Shown in pieces: positions 24,093 to 31,714 of a stretch of 64,000 bases of DNA. Under the pieces are notes generated by a model. That model did no database searches, was not told the origin of the DNA, and worked only from the letters and a program-made list of their open reading frames with translations. Origin of the DNA: Candidatus Anammoxibacter sp. (GTDB taxonomy: Bacteria; Planctomycetota; Brocadiia; Brocadiales; Anammoxibacteraceae). The stretch is taken from positions 1 to 64,000 of the forward strand of contig JAIQZQ010000004.1 of NCBI GenBank assembly GCA_021777105.1, read 5' to 3'. Position numbers and translations under genes: made by a program. Positions within the stretch are counted from its first letter, which is position 1. Each line of letters starts with the position of its first letter.

Positions 24093-25124
24093 ATGCCAAA
24101 TGGTTATGATGGAAAACCGCCGGATTTTAATTTTGACAGTCTTAATTTAAAAGCCAATAAGAAATATATATTTATAGGGATCGCTGTTTTGGCCGTTATA
24201 ATTATGATTTCGTCGGCGTATTACACTGTAAAGGCGAATCAGGAGGCCGTGATATTGCGATTTGGCCGGTACTCTGAGACCGTGGGGCCGGGGCTTCATT
24301 TTAAGGTTCCTTATATTGATAAGGTGCTGGTCGGCGAGGTTAAACGCATATACAATGAGGAGTTTGGATTTAGAACAAGGTCAAGCGGAAGGGTTAGCAC
24401 ATTTGATTACAGCTTTCCCGGGGCTTCGGATGAGTCGCTGATGCTTACGGGCGATTTAAACTGCGCGGATGTGCATTGGGTGATCAGGTATAAGATAAAA
24501 AATTTGCGTGATTTCTTTTTTAATGTAAGAAACGTGCGGGAGACGTTAAGGCAGGTTTCGCAGGGGGTTATGCGGCGGGTTGTTGGCGACAGGTCAATCG
24601 ACGAGGTGTTGACCATCGGCAGAAATGAGATTGAGGATGTGGCTAAGCTTGAGGTTGCAAGAAATCTTGACAATTATGGGTGCGGCATTTCAGTACAGTC
24701 GGTTATGTTAAAAGGCGTTAACCCTCCGGGCGCGGTTAAGAACGCATTTGACGCGGTAAATCAGGCTGTTCAGTTAAGGGATAAGATTATTAACGACGCG
24801 GAGGGACAGAAAAACAAGATATTGCCGGCTGCTTTGGGTAAAAAGGAGCAGATAATTAAGGAGGCCGAGGGTTACCAGATTAAAAGGGTAAACGAGGCGC
24901 AGGGCGACACTAACGCTTTCCTTGCAATACTTGAGGAGTATAAGAAGGCTCAGGAGGTTACGAGGAGAAGGTTGTATCTTGAAACGCTTTCTGAGATATT
25001 CCCGAAATGTGAAAAACTGTATTTGATAGATGAGGATCAAAAAACGCTTTTGCCTCTATTGAATCTGGGCGGAAAAAATGGCGGCCAGGGACTTGATGAA
25101 TTAATAGGAAAGGGGGCTAAATAA
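24093..25124 (+). CDS. hflK: HflK, membrane SPFH/prohibitin-family protease regulator
   Basis: 343 residues from the ATG at 24093, set by AGGAGG 8 bases upstream; a GTG at 24087 is less likely. One transmembrane helix at about 28-48 (IFIGIAVLAVIIMISSAYYT) is followed by an SPFH/band-7 domain with AVILRFGRYSETVGPGLHFK, QVSQGVMRRVVGDRSIDEVL and a C-terminal coiled coil with NEAQGDTNAF. In E. coli HflK and HflC form a complex around the FtsH protease at the inner membrane. The next gene, hflC, overlaps the stop by one base, consistent with a two-gene operon. The C-terminus is not Gly-rich as in enterobacteria. Confidence 0.92.
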   Translation: MPNGYDGKPPDFNFDSLNLKANKKYIFIGIAVLAVIIMISSAYYTVKANQEAVILRFGRYSETVGPGLHFKVPYIDKVLVGEVKRIYNEEFGFRTRSSGRVSTFDYSFPGASDESLMLTGDLNCADVHWVIRYKIKNLRDFFFNVRNVRETLRQVSQGVMRRVVGDRSIDEVLTIGRNEIEDVAKLEVARNLDNYGCGISVQSVMLKGVNPPGAVKNAFDAVNQAVQLRDKIINDAEGQKNKILPAALGKKEQIIKEAEGYQIKRVNEAQGDTNAFLAILEEYKKAQEVTRRRLYLETLSEIFPKCEKLYLIDEDQKTLLPLLNLGGKNGGQGLDELIGKGAK

Positions 25125-26092
25125 TGAGAATACAGACAATTATTACTTTAGCGGTTGTTGGCGTGATTGCGCTGATTATATTATTAAAGGGCTCTCTATA
25201 TGTTGTTGATATGCGCGAGCAGGTCGTTGTGACCCAGTTCGGCAGGCCGGTGCGAACAGTGACCGAGCCGGGGCTGTGCGCAAAAACGCCGTTTATTCAG
25301 TCTGTGAAACGTTTTGAGAAACGGACTATTGAGTGGGACGGTGAATCAAGCGACATTTTGACAAGGGATAAGGAGAATATTGAGGTAAATACATGGGCGT
25401 TGTGGAAGATAATTGATCCGTTAAAGTTCTACACGGCTTTGGGCGCTGAATACAGGGGGCAGGGGGTGCTTGACGAGGTTATTGCATCGAGCGTTAAGAA
25501 TATAGTAAGCTCGTACACTTTAAAGGAGATTGTCAGGGACACTAACAGGAAACTTCTTTACACAACCCAGGAGCTTGAAGACGCTGAGATGGGAAAGTCG
25601 GTTTTGATTGAAAAGGGCCGCGGCACGCTTCTTAAAGAGATGAAAGAGGCAGGGGAGCAGGGGCTAAAAGATCGTTACGGCATAGAGCTTGTTGACGTTG
25701 TGATAAAACATATCAATTACGTCTCTTCCGTAATACCAAAGATATATGACCGTATGAGGTCTGAAAGGTTGAGAATAGCAAACAAGTACGAGTCCGAGGG
25801 AAGGCGCCAGGAGGCGGAGATAATAGGTACTATGAAGAAGGAGCTTGAGAAGATAGAGTCGGAAGGGTACAAACGGGCCAAGGAGGTTATGGGCGAGGGC
25901 GATGCAAGGGCTGTTAAGATATACGCGGATGCGTATAAACAGACTCCTGAGTTCTATTCGTTTCTAAAGACGCTGGAGACGTACAAGTCAACAATCAAAG
26001 ATAACTCTGTGCTGATATTGGGCACAAAAGGGGATTATTTTAAATATTTGCAAAGTTTTGACGGCAACGAGGTAATCAAAGAGATTAAATAA
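25124..26092 (+). CDS. hflC: HflC, membrane SPFH/prohibitin-family protease regulator
   Basis: 322 residues. An N-terminal membrane anchor (about 4-22, IITLAVVGVIALIILLKGSL) precedes a band-7 domain with REQVVVTQFGRPVRTVTEPG, ending in a coiled coil with EAEIIGTMKKELEKIESEGY and YADAYKQTPEFYSFLKTLET, the typical HflC tail. It partners HflK in the FtsH-associated complex. Translation is coupled through the 1-base overlap (TAATG). The FtsH gene is not in the window. A strong terminator follows at 26120. Confidence 0.92.
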   Translation: MRIQTIITLAVVGVIALIILLKGSLYVVDMREQVVVTQFGRPVRTVTEPGLCAKTPFIQSVKRFEKRTIEWDGESSDILTRDKENIEVNTWALWKIIDPLKFYTALGAEYRGQGVLDEVIASSVKNIVSSYTLKEIVRDTNRKLLYTTQELEDAEMGKSVLIEKGRGTLLKEMKEAGEQGLKDRYGIELVDVVIKHINYVSSVIPKIYDRMRSERLRIANKYESEGRRQEAEIIGTMKKELEKIESEGYKRAKEVMGEGDARAVKIYADAYKQTPEFYSFLKTLETYKSTIKDNSVLILGTKGDYFKYLQSFDGNEVIKEIK

Positions 26093-26119
26093 AGGCGTAA
26101 ATTTATTGCCGCATTTTAT

Positions 26120-26166
26120 CGGCCAACAGGGAATAGTTGTTTATCTCCTGTTGGCCGTTTGTTTTT
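26120..26166 (+). terminator. Rho-independent terminator after hflC
   Basis: CGGCCAACAGG (26120-26130) pairs with CCTGTTGGCCG (26147-26157), followed by TTTGTTTTTG. The placement 28 bases after the hflC stop fits. Confidence 0.85.
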
Positions 26167-26207
26167 GTGGCGGCAAGGTAAAATGAAGGGATATGTTTTT
26201 TAGCTCG

Positions 26208-26285
26208 TTCAACCATCCTTCCCATTTAGAAAAGGGGGCGGGGGGGATTTGAATATTTAAATTTTCATTTATTAATTTTTACTAG
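26208..26285. repeat. CATCCTTCCC..GGGGGATTTGAATATT repeat copy
   Basis: About 78 bases closely matching 6325-6405 inside the MITE-like element. It contains a CTTCCCATTTAGAAAAGGG hairpin, ends in ATTTATTAATTTTTACTA and stops about 10 bases before the cvpA-like start. Confidence 0.7.
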
Positions 26286-26294
26286 ACGAATATT

Positions 26295-26783
26295 GTGTTT
26301 AATTGGCTGGATTTTGTGATAATTGGGTTTTTTATTGTAGGCGCCGTGTTTGGATTTATGCAGGGGTGGCGGTGGCAGCTATACAGGATTGGGTGCGTGA
26401 TTGGGGCTTTTGTGTTGTCCGCGCTGTTCTGCAATGTTGTTAACCGGTTATTGGCCTCAATATTTAAGACGGAAGTCGCGCTGTTTATGGGATATGCGGC
26501 AATCTTTTTCGGTGTATTGGGCGTTACATTTTTTGCGGGGGCGTTAATTGCAAAGCTGAAAATGGAGAGCGCAAAAGGGGGCAAGATTGCGGGCTCGGGC
26601 CTGGGTTTTGTTAAAAATGTTATTTTTTGCGCGGTTTTGGTCACCGGTATCTGGATATTGGGCGGCGCAAAACAGAGGGTTCATTTGGACGGTTCAATAA
26701 TCTCAACTGAGTTGCGCATTAACACGCTTAATGTGATTTATAAAATACCAAAGAGCTTTTCCGCCAAGGCCGAAAAGCCGTAA
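26295..26783 (+). CDS. CvpA-family membrane protein
   Basis: 162 residues from a GTG start. Four hydrophobic segments (about 5-22, 30-50, 62-85, 105-125) and the opening NWLDFVIIGFFIVGAVFGFM are typical of the CvpA/colicin V production family. In other bacteria these are inner-membrane proteins linked to envelope homeostasis or division, but the biochemical activity is unknown. No good ribosome binding site is present, and the dispersed repeat at 26208-26285 directly abuts the start, so its 5' region derives from the repeat. The protein ends in a short basic tail. Confidence 0.8.
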   Translation: MFNWLDFVIIGFFIVGAVFGFMQGWRWQLYRIGCVIGAFVLSALFCNVVNRLLASIFKTEVALFMGYAAIFFGVLGVTFFAGALIAKLKMESAKGGKIAGSGLGFVKNVIFCAVLVTGIWILGGAKQRVHLDGSIISTELRINTLNVIYKIPKSFSAKAEKP

Positions 26784-26977
26784 GACTGCCTCGCGCAAGT
26801 AAAGAAGTCTGGAATAATATTTCTTTCCGGAACACTAAATTGAACGATTCTTATCACCCTCCCCTAACCCCTCCCATCAATGGAGGGGGAATTAAAGGTA
26901 TATATTTAATTTCAGTATTTCACTAATTGGGTGAAACTTTTCCTTCTCGCTCCAAAACCCCAGTTTGGGAGCGAAAC

Positions 26978-27057
26978 AATTCAAGAAGCCCCAGCTTCGC
27001 GCGCAGGTGCAAGCAATTTGGCCCCATTTTACGCGCGAAGCAGGGGCTTCTTGAATT
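26978..27057. repeat. Hairpin with a 25-bp stem interrupted by one mismatch
   Basis: AATTCAAGAAGCCCC (26978-26992) and GCTTCGCGCG (26994-27003) pair with CGCGCGAAGC (27032-27041) and GGGGCTTCTTGAATT (27043-27057), with a single A-A mismatch and a 28-base loop. No other copy seen in the window. Confidence 0.8.
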
Positions 27058-27069
27058 ACCGGTTAAAAT

Positions 27070-27127
27070 AGTGGCACAGGCTCCTTGCCTGTGTTTCAAT
27101 TGATCACAGGCAGGATGCCTGTGCCAC
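27070..27127. repeat. AGTGGCACAGGCA-type foldback repeat, copy 3
   Basis: AGTGGCACAGGC and CAGGATGCCTGTGCCAC arms around a TTGCCTGTG..CACAGGCAG inner stem; same family as 12853-12913 and 19007-19067. Confidence 0.7.
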
Positions 27128-27168
27128 CAACAATCACTTTTAGGCTCTTTTAAATATTTAACAACATT

Positions 27169-28557
27169 ATGAGTAAAACAGTAGCTGCTATTACCACACC
27201 GACCGGCGAGGGAGGGATCGGGATCGTGCAGTTGCGCGGGCCTTCCGCTTTTGAGATTGTCAACTCTATCTTTAAATCCTCAAGAATCAATGACATTTGC
27301 GAGTCTGAAAACAACAAGATTTACTATGGCATAATACATGACAACGGCGCTCAGATTGACGAGGTGATTGTACGCACGCAAAAATGCCAAGGCGTTAGCG
27401 GCGATGAGTATACGGTTGAGATAAATTGCCATGGGGGTATATATCTTACAACAAGGATATATGATCTGGTATGCTCAAAAGGGGCGCTTGGAATAGATTG
27501 GAGGGAAAACCCGTGTTGTTTTGCCGGCTTTGCGTTTGATGCCGGCGAGCGTGCTGACCTTGTTCAAAATGAGGCAGTTATAGAGTTGCCCAAAACCCTG
27601 ACCGGGCTCTGCTCGAAAGTAATGCTCGACCAATGCCGCGGCGCGTTGTCGTTTGCTGTTTCAAACCTTATAGATCAAATCAACCAACTTGCACAATGCC
27701 ATGATGAAGCGGAATCTTCAGGTAAACATCCATGCGCGGTTTCCGATATCCGGTTAATTTCATCAAATCTTAAAGTTCTGTTAGACACGTATAGATTTGG
27801 ATATGCAATAACCAACCCCGGCAATGTTGCCGTTATAGGCAAACCAAATGTGGGCAAATCAACATTGATCAATGCTTTGCTGGGCAAGGATCGGGTTCTT
27901 GTCCACCATGAACCGGGCACAACCAGAGACGCTATATCTGAATTGATTTCAATAAAAGGCATCCCTTTCAACCTTATTGACACAGCCGGGGTCAGGGACA
28001 CTGATCACTCGCTGGAGAAAAAAGGCATTGAGATATCAGGCGATGTGATAATGAGAGCGGACAAGCTGATTGTAATGTTTGATTGCTCAACGCAGCTAAA
28101 CGCGGATGATTGGAATCTTATTAATTTTGTGGCGTCTAAGTGTGCGAACAATAGAAACGGTTCCCGCAAGATTACGGCAACGCCTGCGCTAAACAAGATT
28201 GATTTATCCCCAAATGTGACGCGGGAAGATATTGATGAGTTATTCAGGCCTGTTGCGGGCCTGATTGAAATAAGCGATCATGTTGAGATGTCGGCGATTG
28301 CCGGCTCAGGCCTTTCTGAATTGGAGGCTGTTATTGTTCATGAATTTAAAGACTTTATTGAGTATGCGCCCGGAATGCCGGTAATTTTTAACGCCAGGCA
28401 GTTTGACCTGATCAACCAGGCAAATGTGGCTGCCCAAAAAGTTGAATGCATGATCAATGAAAATGAAGGAGCTGAAAAAATCTCTGGGCAATTGATAAAG
28501 GCAAAACATTTATTATGCGGTTGTTTGAATGGGGCGATGAATATAGATGATTTGTAA
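27169..28557 (+). CDS. mnmE: MnmE-type tRNA modification GTPase lacking the canonical C-terminal tail
   Basis: 462 residues. The N-terminal formyl-THF-binding domain begins TVAAITTPTGEGGIGIVQLR and has GDEYTVEINCHGG. The G domain has GKPNVGKS (about 224), GTTRDAISE, the DTAGVRDTD switch and NKID. In the family, MnmE with MnmG installs the cmnm5 group at the wobble uridine of several tRNAs. Two things are unusual: the stretch normally reading PGEFTxRAFLNGxLDLxQAE is ENPCCFAGFAFDAGERADLV here, and the protein stops at GAMNIDDL, about a dozen residues before the expected FCIGK end, so the catalytic-type Cys is absent. It could be a divergent paralogue rather than the housekeeping enzyme. Confidence 0.85.
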   Translation: MSKTVAAITTPTGEGGIGIVQLRGPSAFEIVNSIFKSSRINDICESENNKIYYGIIHDNGAQIDEVIVRTQKCQGVSGDEYTVEINCHGGIYLTTRIYDLVCSKGALGIDWRENPCCFAGFAFDAGERADLVQNEAVIELPKTLTGLCSKVMLDQCRGALSFAVSNLIDQINQLAQCHDEAESSGKHPCAVSDIRLISSNLKVLLDTYRFGYAITNPGNVAVIGKPNVGKSTLINALLGKDRVLVHHEPGTTRDAISELISIKGIPFNLIDTAGVRDTDHSLEKKGIEISGDVIMRADKLIVMFDCSTQLNADDWNLINFVASKCANNRNGSRKITATPALNKIDLSPNVTREDIDELFRPVAGLIEISDHVEMSAIAGSGLSELEAVIVHEFKDFIEYAPGMPVIFNARQFDLINQANVAAQKVECMINENEGAEKISGQLIKAKHLLCGCLNGAMNIDDL

Positions 28558-28775
28558 AATTTATAAAATTTGCGGTAATAATTACAAATTAGAGGGGCGT
28601 TAATCAGAAAAAATCTGTTTTTTTAGTTAATTTGGGCTTCAAATAGAGCAAAAATGGACAAAATTTGGGAAAAAGCGCGTTGTTTTCCATTTGGCATATT
28701 TTTTGCTTTTATTTACCGCATGCCGGCTGTGGTAAGTAATAATCTCTATTCCATTTTTTAAAAGGATATGAATTT

Positions 28776-29639
28776 ATGGAAAAAGTTCTGATAGTTGAAG
28801 ACAAGCAGGAGTTGGGGCGCAAAATATGTGATGATTTGAAATATATGGGATATGAAGTCGTCTCAATAGTTGAGTCCGCCGGCGAGGTTGTTGACGCGAT
28901 AAAAGAGAATACGCCGGATATTGTGATAATGGAGCTGCTTTTTAATGATGGCGCCGACAGCGTTGAAACGGCTATGGAGTTGCATCTGGATTTTGATATT
29001 CCTGTTGTTTACATTGTGTCTGAGACAGATGACGAGCTGGTTGAGCGGGCAAAGCTAACGCAACCGTCCGGCTTTCTGACAAAGCCGTTTGGAGCCGGCG
29101 AATTAAACACTGTTTTGAAATCGGCTCTATATAAACACGGTTTTGATAAAAAGATGAAACAGTACGCTGATAATCTTGAATTGATTGTTGAGGAGAGAAC
29201 CGACCAGTTAATAGCCGCAAATAGAAAACTGGAAGCGGAAATAATCAGACGAAAAAAGGTGGACAGCCACATCCGCAAGTTGCATCGGGCAATTGAGCAG
29301 AGCAGCAGCCTGGTTGTGATTACCGATGTTGAGGGCAACATAGAGTACGCAAACCCAAAATTTACCGATTTAACAGGCTATTCTACCAGTGAAGTTATGG
29401 GTGAAAATCTAAAAATATTGAATTCCGGGGAACATCCTGATGATGTTTTTGAAGGTATGTGGTCAACAATTAAATCAGGAAAAAAATGGAACGGGGAGTT
29501 GTGCAACAAGAAAAAGAACGGCGAACTTTATTGGGAATCGGCGTCAATATCGCCGTTAAGAGACCCAAATGGGGTTATTACCAACTTCATAAAAGACTCC
29601 TGGGACATATCTGAACGAAGCTCTCGCCAAAATGCCTGA
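28776..29639 (+). CDS. Receiver-PAS protein with Glu at the phosphoacceptor position
   Basis: 287 residues. Receiver domain at about 1-120 with acidic pocket (VLIVEDKQELG) and Lys in GFLTKPFGAG. The segment that should carry the phosphoacceptor reads DIVIMELLFNDGADSVETAM, so Glu stands where Asp is expected. A coiled coil (about 125-165) leads to one PAS/PAC domain (about 170-280, VVITDVEGNIEYANPKFTDL and GELYWESASISPLRDPNG). There is no kinase, GGDEF or DNA-binding output; the protein stops right after the PAC motif. A strong AAAAGGA site precedes the ATG. It could be a constitutively active-like signalling adaptor. Confidence 0.88.
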   Translation: MEKVLIVEDKQELGRKICDDLKYMGYEVVSIVESAGEVVDAIKENTPDIVIMELLFNDGADSVETAMELHLDFDIPVVYIVSETDDELVERAKLTQPSGFLTKPFGAGELNTVLKSALYKHGFDKKMKQYADNLELIVEERTDQLIAANRKLEAEIIRRKKVDSHIRKLHRAIEQSSSLVVITDVEGNIEYANPKFTDLTGYSTSEVMGENLKILNSGEHPDDVFEGMWSTIKSGKKWNGELCNKKKNGELYWESASISPLRDPNGVITNFIKDSWDISERSSRQNA

Positions 29640-29674
29640 GCCCCCATCACGCGCAAGCCGGATGCCGGCCCAGG

Positions 29675-31594
29675 CTAGTGAACAATTATTTTAATAGACT
29701 CGGTATTGTTTCTCTCATTTGACTCAAAAACGTTATTGCCGGCGTCTCCCTTTATAAAGATAAACCATGTCCCGATTTCGTTTAACCTCAATCGACCGCT
29801 GACATTTAGCGTTCCGCCGGGGGGCAAATCGTCTCTATGCATAGGCGTTGAGCCAAGTTTTGTGTCATCAATGCTTAATGTTGAGTCTGAAGAGAGCCGG
29901 AATGCTTCATAATAACTACGCGTTACCGTCTGTTTTCCCTGGTTCTTTACCGTGTGGCTCATCGTAAACGCCTCGCCTATAGATACGAAAGTTTCAGAAG
30001 CAGACACATTAGTTATCACTATGTCTCCTTCAGGAGTTATATCGTTGCCGCGTTCAACCTTTATCTCGATAAACTCAGTATTGTTGTTTTCATTTGATTC
30101 CGGCACATTATTGCCTGCGTCGCCTTTAATAAAGATAAACCATGTCCCGATTGACCGCAACGTGATTGCCCCGCTGACATTACGCGTCTCATCAGGAGCT
30201 AGATTAGTTAAGTGAATAGGCGTTGTTCCAATCATTGAATCCAGATTGCTTAATGTTGCGTCCGGCGACATCCAGATCCTTTCAAAATAACCACGGGTTA
30301 TAGTCTCGACCCCCTGGTTCTTCACTTGGTAATTCAACGTAAACGGCTTTCCTAAAAACACAGTTGTTTTAGACGCAAACACATCCGTTATCACAATATC
30401 GCCGCCGCTCCCACCGCCGCCTCCGCCACTGACATTTACAGTTATCTCAATAAACGCGGTGTTATTATCCTCATTTGATTCCGGCACGTTGTTGCCCGCG
30501 TCGCCCTTAATAATTAAAAACCATGTGCCCGGCCTGGATAACGACAAAGCGCCGCTAACCGAAATTGTTTGCCCTTGCTCAAGATTTTTAATGTGCACTG
30601 GCGACCTTCCAAGTCTTGTGTCAAGCAGGTCTAATGTTGAATTTGAAGACAACCAGAGCTCTTCATAATAACTATTCATTATCTTAGAAGTTCCCTGGTT
30701 TTGCACTGTATGGCTTAAAATGAATGATTCGCCGGGGGAAATTGAATCTTTAGACGCGGAGACATTAGTTATAACAATATCCTGATCATGCGACTGAATC
30801 TCAATCTTAGCGTCTTTGTCCTTATCATTAACCGCCGTGAACAAAGCCGGCCTGATTTCGCTTGCTGTTTGAAACGGGTTAACGGTGTCGCTAAAACAAC
30901 ACGCCATATCTGTTTGCATGCCGTTTACAGCTTCAAAATGCAGGGTTGATTTATCTCTGTTTTTAGCCTCTATGCCGCCAATTGGATTTGCAGTTGAGAC
31001 CTGTTGGCCGTTTGTAACTAAAATATTTGAAACATTCAAATATATGAATGAGACGTCAAATTCCAAATTATAGAGAGCTATTTTGCCTCTCTTTTTATCT
31101 ATGTCTGTTATAACTCCGTCCACAACCGGATAAATATCCGTATACGCTTTATCTGAGCTGAAATCAACCCCCGTGTTTTTGCAGTCGCCGCAATTAGAGC
31201 AATCGTTGCCACGGTTGCCCCAACTTTCGGAACAATCTTCCCGGCCCCATTTGGAGATCAAAGAGCCTTCGCCGCCAAAAATCCATGACCTTAATTTTTC
31301 ATATTGGCTGTTCGTTACTAATACATCGCCGTCTGCCGGCAAGCCTGTATACTTGCTTGATTCATTCCCCAAATTATTGGGCAAATCGCCTTTTGCGTGA
31401 TCCGGCTTATAAATGCCGAACTCTGCAAAATTGCCTTCGGCTTGCGGTTTTGCCTGCGCGTATTTATTTAAAACATCGCTAACATACTGAGCAAAAGAGA
31501 CTGATACAGGCAAATGCGTTAAAGCTATAACGATGATTAGGGCCAAACATTTTCTTATTGTGCGGCTAATAATAATTTTTCCATGCGCTTTCAT
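29675..31594 (-). CDS. Secreted protein: degenerate M23-like domain plus three CARDB domains
   Basis: 639 residues with a signal peptide (about 1-36). Residues about 90-250 have the fold pattern of M23/LytM peptidases (VDGVITDI, GKIALYN, YLNVSNILVTNGQQV, STLHFEAVNG), but the first His and the YxH His positions are Asn, so the zinc site is incomplete and peptidase activity unlikely. Three CARDB adhesion-type domains follow (about 275-390, 400-515, 525-638), each beginning GDIVITxVxAS and ending with GDAGNNVPESNExNNT-like text. It probably binds at the cell surface or in the periplasm. It converges with the upstream receiver-PAS gene. A Cys-rich stretch near residues 115-140 is unusual. Confidence 0.8.
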   Translation of the reverse strand: MKAHGKIIISRTIRKCLALIIVIALTHLPVSVSFAQYVSDVLNKYAQAKPQAEGNFAEFGIYKPDHAKGDLPNNLGNESSKYTGLPADGDVLVTNSQYEKLRSWIFGGEGSLISKWGREDCSESWGNRGNDCSNCGDCKNTGVDFSSDKAYTDIYPVVDGVITDIDKKRGKIALYNLEFDVSFIYLNVSNILVTNGQQVSTANPIGGIEAKNRDKSTLHFEAVNGMQTDMACCFSDTVNPFQTASEIRPALFTAVNDKDKDAKIEIQSHDQDIVITNVSASKDSISPGESFILSHTVQNQGTSKIMNSYYEELWLSSNSTLDLLDTRLGRSPVHIKNLEQGQTISVSGALSLSRPGTWFLIIKGDAGNNVPESNEDNNTAFIEITVNVSGGGGGGSGGDIVITDVFASKTTVFLGKPFTLNYQVKNQGVETITRGYFERIWMSPDATLSNLDSMIGTTPIHLTNLAPDETRNVSGAITLRSIGTWFIFIKGDAGNNVPESNENNNTEFIEIKVERGNDITPEGDIVITNVSASETFVSIGEAFTMSHTVKNQGKQTVTRSYYEAFRLSSDSTLSIDDTKLGSTPMHRDDLPPGGTLNVSGRLRLNEIGTWFIFIKGDAGNNVFESNERNNTESIKIIVH

Positions 31595-31714
31595 AGGACA
31601 ACCCCTTTTACGGAAAAATAGTAAATAAATATGGGCAAAACTATATTTTATCCTAAATTAAGCGGAATTTAGAATTTTTTATTAATATCGGCGCCGGAAT
31701 CATTGCCTTTAGCT

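Larger units (their letters stand above)
26784..27168. other. Noncoding region with three foldback repeats
   Basis: 385 bases ahead of mnmE. Contains a reversed CCCTCCC..GGGAGGGG repeat (26838-26912), a 25-bp hairpin (26978-27057) and a CACAGGCA foldback (27070-27127). The mnmE promoter must lie within or between these. Confidence 0.7.
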
